DNA from: Meconema thalassinum
Taxonomy: Eukaryota; Arthropoda; Insecta; Orthoptera; Tettigoniidae
Reading direction: 5' to 3'
DNA: 64,000 bases
Assembly (NCBI GenBank): GCA_946902985.2
Contig: OX336389.2
Span: 280,285,527-280,349,526, forward strand
Shown: positions 43,749 to 52,362 of the stretch, one piece after another
Position numbering within the stretch: position 1 is the first letter of the stretch
How the letters are laid out: the number at the start of each line of letters is the position of its first letter
Translations under genes and position numbers: made by a program
Notes under the pieces: model-generated
The model's input: only the letters and a program-made list of their open reading frames with translations
What the model was told of the DNA's origin: nothing
Databases searched by the model: none

Positions 43749-44678
43749 TTATGTAGTGATCTTCTTGAGTTTCTTGGAAATTCGCCTAGACTCGATAGCA
43801 GTATCGTGGGTGTTAGTGACTTCCAATAACCACTTATTATGCAAGATAGAATTGGAATGTTTCAATCTGATGAAGATAATTGTTACCACAGCTGCCTCAA
43901 CCCCACCAGACGGTACGTCAGGAACTTCTCTCGACACAAAATCTGTCGTTCTTCTTAGAACGTTCTTGCCTCGTTGAAATCCGTATTTTCCGTGAAATGT
44001 GACGAATTTTGCTGAAATGTGCCGGAACTGGTTTAGCAAAGTTTCTGAGGGATCGGTCATACCACCGTATGACAAGTATTTAATCCAAGTCGGTAATGCA
44101 TAATCGTGTTGAGTTTGCATTCCATAGGTTAAGTTCCCAAGTTGTGGAAATTTATATTGGAACTTGTGGGGTACATAACCTGCAACATAAGCCTTGCCAT
44201 CTTCCTCAATTTGTTCCATGATATTGGCAATGAAGGACTCTGGTTGCATATTGCTCCCTAAGGTTGGTTCTGGAAGCACGTTACTTGATTCAGACACTAT
44301 GCCAGCTTTGTTTAGTGCTTTAGCAACTACATATTCATCTGAATCTGGATCAGCAGTGTTTGTTTGCTTTTGAACAACTCCTGGATTTTTTCCTAAAATA
44401 ATCATCCTCAGTCTGTAAATGCAGTCAAGGGGAGAAGGATTATCGTTTGAGCCACCACGGGTTCGCAATTGTGAAAAGAGGTTTTCCAGTACAACTTGAT
44501 TTAGCCTATGTGTGATAATGTACTTTGTATTATGCCTACGGGCCATATCTTGGTACAGAAGTTGAAGGGATTTTATTGAAATGATGACTGCTTTCTGGAA
44601 TATTTGCAAAGAATTTTTACCAATGCAAATATAATTACTCATGAAATTTTCCATCTTGTCCAAAAACAAAATACCATG
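43749..44678 (-). pseudogene. P-element transposase (THAP9-like), C-terminal part
   Basis: The minus frame from the MITE junction reads LDKMENFMSNYICIGKNSLQ, FQKAVIISIKSLQLLYQDM, then the family hallmark ITHRLNQVVLENLFSQLRTR, SPLDCIYRLRMIILGKNPG, VAGYVPHKFQYKFPQLG and a basic C-terminus, ending at 43749. P transposases excise DNA with GTP as cofactor. The N-terminal THAP zinc finger, the GTP-binding insertion and most of the catalytic region are missing. Residues upstream of the junction in the open frame come from the nested MITE. On its far side (44971-45010) KAVNIFDIF-like sequence suggests the gene continued before the insertion. Confidence 0.9.
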
Positions 44679-44970
44679 CAAGGGTGTATATAGGGGGGAG
44701 GGGGGGGGGCTGAGGGGGCTCCATATCCCCCCCCCCGAAAAAAGCCAACTTGGGTACAACATACAATGTATTTCACAGTAGTCTACTTTTAAGAAATAAT
44801 TATCAATTTGTAAAAGAAAACGAGTGTTTACCTTTATACTTTATAAATTGAGATATTTTCCATTCATACTCCATAGGATATAATAGAAAATGCATTAAGT
44901 ACTCACAATTTTCCATGATAGTCAGCCCCCCACCCTCGAAAAAAATTGTATATACACCCCTGATACCATG
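44671..44970. mobile_element. hAT-like MITE nested in the P-element
   Basis: The element at 44679-44962 (284 bp) is flanked by ATACCATG (44671-44678 and 44963-44970). Ends are CAAGGGTGTATATA and complement of CAGGGGTGTATATAC. G runs follow the left end, a C run comes soon after (44729-44738), and GGGTGGGGGGC lies in the right end on the minus strand. Confidence 0.93.
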
Positions 44971-45867
44971 TACGAAATATGTCAAAAATATTAACAGCTT
45001 TAAAATCATCCTAGCAGGTCATCAAAACTTAAGAGTAGGCCACTAGGCTCACTTACCATTTGGTTTTAGATTCCTTGGAAATCTTGGCTTTATATTAAGC
45101 AATTCGGCCCTGTGGTCTAATTCGAAGTCTTCACTCTTAAAGTGGAGGGAACATAGGCTATCCTACTTGTTTGAGGGTTGCAATGATCTTTTCGCTTACA
45201 TGCAGCAATCCACTGATTGCGAAGGCATGTGTCTTGAGGCATCGTGAAAAACGACAAGTCATTTCCAACTTTATAATAACTGTGACAAACTGCCACAGCA
45301 CATCATTGGCCTGGCATGATTATAAACAAAAGGGCTTAAAACACATGCTTAAACCACTGCAATCCATACAATATAATGTGTGGGAAAGTTGACTTACCTT
45401 GCATATCTCGCGCCTCACGCGCTACGAGGAAACGTGTGACGTCACGTCCATTCCCTTCCCTCCGCGATCCCCTCGCCATAGAGCTCCATATTGAGGCAAC
45501 CTCTGTAGTTTACTAGCCTTGATTACGACCAGCCTCTCCATAGATTAGCATGGTGTTCGTGTACTCGTTGCTGCTGAATACACCAGCCATTGTCAATATG
45601 CTGCCAGCAACGATCGTGTTTTTGTATCATGTGTGAGCAAATTACGCTCTCAAATGCAAGGTTTTATAAAGCAATGGGGCGCATTAGACGGCTAGCGCTG
45701 ATGGACATGTAGTGAGTGGCCGTTTGGTTGTAACCCCCTCCATATTCTGACGTAATCTGCCAGCATGCAGTGTGACCCCTGTGAAATCAGTTACTAGACA
45801 TCCCATTCAGCAGTAGTGTATGCGGGACACTTATAGGTAGATTGTACGGGGCAAATGAGCCACTTGG

Positions 45868-46536
45868 TATACAGAGTGTCACAAAAATATACGGCACAAA
45901 ATGCAGGACACATTCCTCACATTTAGACGAAGCAATTATGTTATATGAACATGGTTCCGGAAACGCTTCGTTTCCATTTAACACCTCATTGTCTCCAGCT
46001 GATTAATCATGGGAACACACAAGAACGGAACGTACCAGCATACCACATGCAGCTCTTTCTCACAAGAGATGTTCAATATGCCCTCCGTGCGCATTGATGT
46101 ATGCATCAACCCGCCGTAGTAGTGAATCTCGGTAGCGCTGATGTATCCCTGGAGTATTGCGTATGGTTTCGCAGCCTTCCATAATACGGACACGCAGATT
46201 CTGAACATCTTGTACAGGGGTTTGATACACAAGAGCTTTCAAATGTCCCCACAAATAAAAGACCAGTGGGTTTAGGTCAAGAGAGCGTGGAGGCCAGGCA
46301 ATTGGTCCACCTCTACCTATCCATCTGTCACCGATGTAACCAACAGTGCATGTTCCCCATGATGCGAACGTTCTGTTCTTGTGTGTTTCCCATGATTAAT
46401 GAGTTGGAGACAATGAGGTATATAATAGAAACCAGGCGTTTCCGGACCCATGTTCATATAACCAATTTTCCTCGTCTACGAGTGAGGAATGTGTCTTGCA
46501 ATTTGTGCCGTACATTTTTGTGACACATCCTGTATA
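45868..46536 (-). mobile_element. Mariner-type foldback with long TIRs
   Basis: The element at 45870-46534 lies between TAs (45868-45869 and 46535-46536). Ends TACAG...GTGTCACAAAAAT and the complement remain similar over ~150 bp (ACGGCACAAA, GACACATTCCTCAC, TATATGAACATG, CATTGTCTCCA, TTAATCATGGGAA). Its left TA is also the right flank of the long-TIR element ending at 45867. Confidence 0.87.
45990..46335 (-). pseudogene. Tc1/mariner transposase C-terminal fragment
   Basis: The minus strand reads AWPPRSLDLNPLVFYLWGHL, KALVYQTPVQDVQNLRVRI, TPGIHQRYRDSLLRRVDAY. The RSxDLxPLxxFLWGxLK block carries the third catalytic acidic position of the mariner fold. The rest of the enzyme was lost when the right TIR region was duplicated into the interior. 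Confidence 0.85.
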
Positions 46537-46669
46537 ATTATCTTAACCTTATGAAATGTATTTCAGGTTATTTCAGTATTCAAGTAATTGGAATAATCTC
46601 GTATTGACCGACTGAAAGTTAAAAAATCAATTGTTAATAAGGCAGCACTGAAAAATTGATTCAAAGCTG

Positions 46670-47031
46670 TCTTAACTTTTCTTAAGTTTCTATCTCCAAG
46701 ACAACAGTTATACAACCACAGTACCTTTAAATCACGAGAGACATCTGTTGTCGAGTGAAAGGAACCCTCACTACTATTTGGGTAGGACTGAGCGGCAGGA
46801 TTATGAGGATGAAAGAACTCCGCATGGGTACCGTACGCTTTGACCATCACGACGGTACACAAAGCTTTGCTTTGTGGTGAAGTGGCATGCTTTCTATGAG
46901 ATGGTTCAAGTGTTCGAGTGCTACTTTTGACTCACATTTGGTAACAGTTCTTCAATGTGTATTTCGCCATCACCGCCTTTTCGTTTTAAATTTGATGTTT
47001 CGAGTACTATTTTGACCATCGCCTGATGTAA
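46670..47031. other. No gene recognised
   Basis: Unassigned AT-rich stretch between the nest and a SINE. Confidence 0.35.
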
Positions 47032-47290
47032 TGGCTCGCATTCCTGGTTCTGCCGGGAAATTAAATTTTGGCCTGAGTGCCGGAATGGGGTACACTCAGT
47101 CTTTTGAGGCTTTGGGTTCGATTCCTACCTCAGCCAACCTAAGAATGGTTTTCCGTGGTTTCCCACTTCTACTCCTGGCAAATGCCGGGATGATATCTAA
47201 ATTAAGACCACACCGCCTCCTTCCCCAAACCTAGTCTCCATTACAAATACACACACATACACAGCCATCACAATAACACAGGTTATCAGA
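47032..47290 (+). mobile_element. SINE-C copy
   Basis: CATTCCTGGTTCTGCCGGG, TACACTCAGTCTTTTGAGGC, GGGTTCGATTCCTACCTCAG, GTGGTTTCCCACTTCTACTC and ATAACACAGGTTATCAGACA occur in family order, directly followed by a minisatellite. Confidence 0.88.
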
Positions 47291-47297
47291 CAGATTT

Positions 47298-47685
47298 AAT
47301 TGAATACAACCCGCCTTACTTGCAAGCCTCCTGGTTTATTGAATACAACCCGCCTTACTTCTAAGCCTCCCAGTTCATTGAATAAAACCCGCCTTACTAG
47401 TACGCCTCCCAGTTTATTGAATACAACCCGCCTTACTTGTAAGCCTCCCAGTTTATTGAATACAACCCACCTTACTTGTAAGCCTCCCAGTTCATTGAAT
47501 AAAACCCGCCTTACTAGTACGCCTCGCAGTTAATTGAATACAACCCGCCTTACTTGTAAGCCTCCTGGTTTATTGAATACAACCCGCCTTACTTGTACGC
47601 CTCCCAGTTTATTCAATACAACCCGCCTTACTTGTAAGCCTCCCAGTTTATTGAATACAACCCGCCTTACTTGTAAGCCTTCCAA
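47298..47685. repeat. 39-bp minisatellite, 10 units
   Basis: Unit: TTGAATACAACCCGCCTTAC then TTGTAAGCCTCCCAGTTTA, with TAG/TAC and CAG/TGG variants. As 39 is divisible by three, one frame stays open and reads a 13-residue repeat (NTTRLTCKPPSLL). This is a by-product of the period. Confidence 0.95.
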
Positions 47686-47934
47686 TTTGCATACGCATGA
47701 GCATCTTCAACTCTCCATCAGATAGTTGTTTTATGGGTCCTAACATCTAAGTTATCGGTCTTGAATGGTTTGCGTGATCGTGAAAAATGATAATGTAATG
47801 GAAACTACAACTAAAACTAACTACGGAGGATATAGAAGAAGAAATAAAAAACTAAATAATGGACAGGAGAAAAAGAAATGCCTCCAACCCTCGAAGGATG
47901 ATAATTGAGGGACTTTGAAGGAAGGAGAGCCATG

Positions 47935-48976
47935 AAAGGCATCAGTGTCGTAACTAAAGGGGGGAAGAGGAGGGGGGGGGGGGGTGATCAGGGAGATCAA
48001 ACACCCAGAGCAAAATAACAAAAATACGTAATTCAATGAAATATTTATTTTGAATAAAACCGATCTTCGGATCGATGACAAACGACATGAAACCAATAAC
48101 AAAATACACAAATCAAAAACAAAAAGATAAAATTGAAAGCGAAAAGAAAAGCAAACACAAACATAAATTCAAAACCGTCGGAATATTTGACCCAGATCAA
48201 ATCCATCCTGGGAATGATCCAGGAGAACAAAAAAAAAAACAGGCACAAAACCTAAGCGTAAAACAAAAGAGAATATAAGACAATAGAAAACATTACTGAC
48301 CTATCATATATATTATTTCAGTAGTATAGATCCCTCCTGCGGGGCTCACAAGCGACCGATGTGAAAAATGGGCATTCAAATGAAAGAAAATAGACATTAG
48401 GAGTGACGAATTCCGCTCTAATTTCAAAAATATCTATGATTTCTTTAAAAAATGGCTTTAAAAAATGTACGAAATTGTGCGATTTTCAGATACTGTTGTT
48501 GTAGGAAAATACGCTCCATAATTGCTGTCCACTTCACATTTTGGCCGCTGTGACGCCTGTTTCATGTCATTTTAACATTCTGAAGTCTTTCCTTTATCAT
48601 TTTGCATGGTTTTCAGAAACAGTAAATCAAAGGAATGACTACTCAAATCGTATAATTTCGTAAATATCGAATAACCGGTGAGTGTTATAGCTAAGCTGTC
48701 AATCAATGGACTCAGCACACAAATGACATTAGCAGTGACGAATTGCATTCTAATTTCATAAATATCGAATTTTGTAAGAAGTGTGCGATTTGCAAAGTCT
48801 CTCATTATAAATCAATTGGGAAAAGTGTGGTTTATGACCATGCGAGATTTCTCGCACGGGTCCGCTAGTTAAGAATATAACCTAGTAAAACGCTCTTCAG
48901 AGCTTATTAGTTCAGATTTGACTCCGCTCATCCACCTCCCACAGAAGCAAATCCTAGTTATGCCACTGAAAGGCAG
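47935..48976. mobile_element. hAT element of the CAGTGGCGTAACTA type
   Basis: The element at 47943-48968 (1026 bp) begins CAGTGTCGTAACTA and ends with the complement of CAGTGGCATAACTAGG. The 8-bp flanks AAAGGCAT and AAAGGCAG agree in seven of eight bases. A run of 13-14 G occurs ~30 bp inside the left end. The interior includes a 50-bp block (AAATTGAAAGCGAAAAGAAA at about 48130) also found at 43080. No transposase is visible. Confidence 0.87.
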
Positions 48977-49084
48977 ATAGGAAAGGTAAGGAAGAGAGGG
49001 TCCGCCCCAGAGGCAACGGAAAAAGGGGTAAAAGTTACAGTCAGTCTGAAAGACTAGACTTTATATAATTTCAAATGACGCATG

Positions 49085-49603
49085 CTACAACTGCCTTCTC
49101 GCTTCGCTCGAAGCCCCAGGTCGCTCGACGCCGCAGGACTCTTTCAACGGACTCCATTACCCATTAACTTAGGCTTCCCGCGTGGCTGCATGACTTCACG
49201 CGCTCGCCGTCCATTACCCATTAAATTAGGCTTCCCGCGCGGCTGCATGACGTCAAGCGGTCGCCGTCTCCGTAATGCATAACGTTAAACTCAAGCTTCC
49301 CGCGTGGCTGCATGACGTCACGCACTCGCCGTCCATTACCCATTAACTTAGGCTTCCCGCGTGGCTGCATGACGTCACGCACTCGCCGTCTATTACCCAT
49401 TAACTTAGGCTTCCCGCGCGGCTGCATGACGTCACGCGGTCGCCGTCTCCGTAATGCATAACGTTAAACTCAAGCTTTCCGCGTGGCTGCATGACGTCAC
49501 GCACTCGCCGTCCATTACCCATTAACTTAGGCTTCCCGCGCGGCTGCATGACGTCACGCGGTCCCCGTCTCCGTAACGCATAACGTTAGACTCAAGCATA
49601 TCG
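49085..49603. repeat. 57/65-bp minisatellite carrying TGACGTCA in nearly each unit
   Basis: Units alternate between CGCCGTCCATTACCCATTAA and CGCCGTCTCCGTAATGCATA types, both ending GGCTGCATGACGTCACGC. The octamer TGACGTCA occurs at 49248, 49313, 49370, 49427, 49492 and 49549, with a TGACTTCA variant at 49191. Spacings are 57, 65, 57, 57, 65 and 57 bp. The array is far GC-richer than its surroundings. Confidence 0.95.
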
Positions 49604-49979
49604 ATGAAGTCGACAAGATCATTTGAAATGATAAAAAACCGATCCCAGCTCAGGAATCCCTCGGAGTCGCCAACTCCCGAACTCGCCAGCCGTGAGCCTC
49701 TGAGGGTGTAACACTAGCTACTAGATGTTGCTACTGTTACTTCATTAGAAGCCTGGGACATCTTGGTCGTCAGCTCCATATACTTCGTGTGATACATACT
49801 AGTACAGCCATTACAATGACACAGGTTGCCAGACAGATTACATGCACAAATACACGGGGCTACATGATCACGATGAAGAAAAGCCCATAAATTAAATAAT
49901 AACAACAATGACTAGTATTCCTGAAGTAACTGTGGTAGTACATGTAATTATAATTAATTAATTTATTAATAATTATTGG

Positions 49980-50320
49980 AGTCAAGGTTTGGGGTAGGAG
50001 TCTCTGGACTTGAAATAAGGTGCCATACTGCCATACTACCCAGGATGGCAGCTGTTAGCACCGGGCCATGGCCTAAGTTAAGAACCATTCCGGTTTTTAC
50101 CTGGAGCAGAAGTAGAAAACCATGGAAACCACTTCGGAAATGACTGGAGTGGGAATCGAACCCACACGGTATTCAGTTATCCTCACAAGGCTGAATGGAC
50201 CCCACTCCAGCCCTTAAGATTCAGATCAGAATGACATTTCTAGGCAGAAACGTGAATCAAACCCGTACCTTAGGGAGGGCCGTTCTGGCGCATGGCCCAT
50301 CTGAAGAGCGGAATATGTCT
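49980..50320 (-). mobile_element. SINE-C dimer, reverse orientation
   Basis: GGACTTGAAATAAGGTGCC, AAGAACCATTCCGG, GGAATCGAACCCACACGG, CCACTCCAGCCC and GTGAATCAAACCCGTACC give core, inner head and outer head in reverse order. Confidence 0.8.
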
Positions 50321-50605
50321 ATGTTGTGCTCTAAATGTAATTCTAACTAACGTAGTTTCACAGACGCCACCTCTGGACTGTGGAAACTTTATTCAGTATT
50401 TATCTTGACTATAACTCTATCGATATACAGCATATCCTTCCCATTTAAACAACCTTGTATGTTAACTACTGTATGTGGAGATTAGATCCACTACAATGGA
50501 CGCCATAAGCGATCCCATAACTCACTGCGCCACACAGCCAGTCACGGCAGAACGAGTCCTGAGTACATACCGTACTTCATCTCAGCTTATACCACTATAG
50601 AGATA

Positions 50606-51289
50606 TACACCCTCTGTCTGAAAAGTTCGGTGAATGGCTGTATATTACGAACGGATTGTTGGCTTACCTGAAACAGCCGTTACTATCCTTCGACGTAATC
50701 CTCGTGGATGGTTATGCACTTCTTAGAACGGCTGTACAAGTCCTGGCATAGTCATCCTGAGGGATAGCCTTCAGTTGGGTCGTCACATTACGTTGGATGT
50801 CCGAAATGTCCGAAAACCTCTGGCCCTTCCCGGTTTTTTCGGCGACCCTGGACCCCGGTACTCCATACTTTGACGCTTGCCTTCGAGGTCGTTCCTCAGG
50901 CACCAGGTCTCGTCACCCGTGACGATGGTTTTCAGGACCAATCCATTCCACGGAACATTCACCCTTCTCACTGCCACCCGTAGAACAGGTGTGCACGTTA
51001 GGTTGCATAAATTCACCCTTCTCACTGCTACCCGTCTATCAGGAGTGCAAGGCAGGTTGCATAAATTCACGCTTCTCTTTTGCTTTCAATTTAGAGTTTT
51101 GACGACCCTAACAGAAGGCTATTCCTAAAGAAGACTATGCCAGGAGTTTCCTGGACTTGTTCAGTCGTCCTCAGAAGTGCATAACCATCCACGGGGATTA
51201 CTTCAAAGGATAGTAACGGCTTTTTCAGGTAAGCCAACAATCCGTTCGTAATATAGACCATTCACCGAACTTTTCAGACAGAGGGTGTA
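50606..51289 (-). mobile_element. Mariner foldback, 680 bp, long TIRs
   Basis: The element at 50608-51287 is flanked by TA (50606-50607 and 51288-51289). Ends CACCCTCTGTCTGAAAAGTT and complement continue as an inverted repeat of about 100 bp (GAACGGATTGTTGGCTTACC, GTAATCC-GTGGATGGTTATGC). The interior holds a mariner transposase fragment and a short tandem repeat (CACCCTTCTCACTGC at 50959 and 51016). Confidence 0.88.
50783..50975 (-). pseudogene. Mariner transposase fragment (first catalytic Asp region)
   Basis: The minus frame reads LKTIVTGDETWCLRN, EGKRQSMEYRGPGSPKK. TGDETW contains the first catalytic aspartate of mariner transposases and the following block is typical. All other domains are lacking. 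Confidence 0.85.
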
Positions 51290-51372
51290 ATATAAACCAG
51301 GGGCGTATACAAGGGGGGGGGGGGGGGGGAATTTTGTCTCATATAATATTTGTTTATGAGTCAAAATATTAA

Positions 51373-51504
51373 ATACCAATATACTTATCATGTAGGCTAC
51401 TATTGTTACTAACAAAGTGAGGCGACGGTAGAGCGATGTAAACTGTGATAATCAGTTTGCTCTGATCTTATATTAAACACTAGGGACCAGAATTTTAGGG
51501 TTTT
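51373..51504 (+). repeat. 132-bp direct repeat, left copy beside the 5' LTR
   Basis: ATACCAATATACTTATCATG...TTTTAGGGTTTT directly precedes the 5' LTR and recurs at 58187-58318 directly after the 3' LTR, with the same length and one A/G difference (AACAAAGTG against AACAAGGTG). The last few T may be shared with the LTR. Confidence 0.95.
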
Positions 51505-51720
51505 ACGGCTGTGAGTTTGTGTCATCGCTCGCCGCTTGAGTCACAACTGCCCCAGGGGCTGGGCTGTGGCATGCCTCCCGTATTGCGCGCGCCTTATGCA
51601 ACAGGGCTACTACAGACAAAGGGATAGTCCAGAAGATTCGTGACTGGACCAGCGATGGAAACCTCGAGAAGCCGTGGACCCTGGATGGATCTAGAACCAT
51701 TTATTGAGTCACCGGCTTGC

Positions 51721-51727
51721 TATATAA
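51721..51727 (+). promoter_or_regulatory. TATA box of the 5' LTR
   Basis: TATATAA followed by GAGTGACCCG lies ~220 bp into the LTR. The 3' LTR copy reads TATAAAA (57647-57653). Confidence 0.75.
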
Positions 51728-52164
51728 GAGTGACCCGTGAAGCAGTTGTTGTTGTTGAGTTTTACGAGCTAGTGTGAGCGTTTATTCTGAGCGACAGAAG
51801 TGTGGTGACTTGCGAAACCCCTAGTGTAGCGGCGAAGTGAGGAACATACAGGGGACTGCCGTGTTCTGAGTAAGTGTGCTTTCACTGAGTGTCAGATATT
51901 GTGGTGTCGAAATTAAGTGACATTGTTTCTCCCAGCTGGTGAACAGCGCGCAGCAAGTGCTCGTAAGTACTGTAGTAGGCGCACATTAGAAAGAAGTTGC
52001 ATGTAGTTCTGTCAAGGCAACTAGGCCCATTAGCGGCAGGATTAACTACTGTGGTTTGTTGACAAGTGAAAGGGGCAAGAGCTCTCCACAAGCAATAGAC
52101 TTTGTAAACTGGAGTAAGGTTCCTAATTGCTTGTATTTGCTGATTAGTGTAATTTTCTGGCCGC

Positions 52165-52170
52165 AATAAA
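52165..52170 (+). terminator. Polyadenylation signal in the 5' LTR
   Basis: AATAAA in CCGCAATAAAGTTAATT lies ~95 bp before the LTR end. The functional counterpart in the 3' LTR is at 58088-58093. Confidence 0.75.
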
Positions 52171-52265
52171 GTTAATTATTTCTTTAAGCAGTAATTGGTG
52201 TTGTGCTTCCTACCCACCGTAATCCAGTTAACAAAAGTGCCTCTAGGGGGGTGGCACGTAACAAC

Positions 52266-52277
52266 TGGTGTCAGAAG
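52266..52277 (+). promoter_or_regulatory. Primer binding site, tRNA-Leu type
   Basis: TGGTGTCAGAAG begins two bases after the LTR. It is complementary to the 3' end of common eukaryotic leucine tRNAs (CTTCTGACACCA), from memory. It would prime minus-strand synthesis. Confidence 0.75.
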
Positions 52278-52362
52278 CCGGATTACGAACTCAAGCACAA
52301 CACCTGACGGTCCTGGTTTCAAAACCCGAGCAGGTCATTTTCTCTAATTTTCCTGTGAGTGC

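Larger units (their letters stand above)
43531..45530 (-). mobile_element. P-element with 9-bp flanking repeat
   Basis: The element at 43540-45521 (1982 bp, of which 284+8 bp are a later MITE) is flanked by ATTACGACC (43531-43539 and 45522-45530). P-elements normally make 8-bp duplications; one base may be chance. Inverted termini of about 32 bp begin CAAGGCT and contain AACTACAGAGGTTGCCTCAA, with 2 mismatches. Subterminal palindromes TGACGTCA lie at 43604-43611 and 45437-45444. The encoded protein fragment independently identifies the family. Confidence 0.92.
43307..45867. mobile_element. TA-flanked long-TIR element (about 570 bp) split by a P-element
   Basis: The left end, starting TACCAGGTGGCTCATTTGCC near 43307, and the right end, finishing GGCAAATGAGCCACTTGGTA near 45867, are inverted repeats. 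They match well over ~50 bp and more weakly to ~115 bp (GGAGGTCTAATAACTGGATT against its complement). TA flanks both. The interior without the P-element is ~570 bp and non-coding, so it is a MITE of the Tc1/mariner type. Confidence 0.82.
42729..46665. mobile_element. Outer foldback element hosting the nested stack
   Basis: The left arm (42729-42815, TTTTCAGTCGGTCAACAC...TTCCATTTACTGGAATA) and right arm (46548-46618, its inverted counterpart ending TTGACCGACTGAAAG) belong to the same family as 41059-41595. They share the extra segment beyond the right arm (GCAGCACTGAAAAATTGATT). The interior is replaced by other elements. Flanks TCTTACGTTTCTTGAA and TCTTAACTTTTCTTAAG are similar and may be a decayed target duplication. 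Confidence 0.65.
47722..49720 (-). mobile_element. LINE 3' region (42060 type) split by hAT and a minisatellite
   Basis: 47722-47942 (GGTCCTAACATCTAAGTTAT, CTCGAAGGATGATAATTGAG, GAGCCATGAAAGGCAT), 48969-49080 (AAAGGCAGATAGGAAAGG) and 49640-49720 (CAGCTCAGGAATCCCTCGGA, CGCCAGCCGTGAGCC) are collinear with the reverse complement of 42060-42490. Confidence 0.8.
51501..52263 (+). repeat. 5' LTR
   Basis: It ends CGTAACA, the inverted partner of the TGTTACG start seen in the 3' LTR. The conventional 5' TG is not present here: the junction reads AGGGTTTTACGG. It contains the TATA box at 51721 and AATAAA at 52165, so U3, R and U5 are in the expected order. Confidence 0.95.

Noticed and set aside
44690..44762. 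N-terminus of the 337-codon P-transposase frame
   Set aside because: Its first ~27 codons come from the nested hAT-like MITE and are not part of the transposase.
47300..47725. A protein of 13-residue repeats (NTTRLTCKPP)
   Set aside because: The 39-bp minisatellite period is a multiple of three, so an open frame is automatic. There is no start context, and no conservation beyond the DNA repeat.
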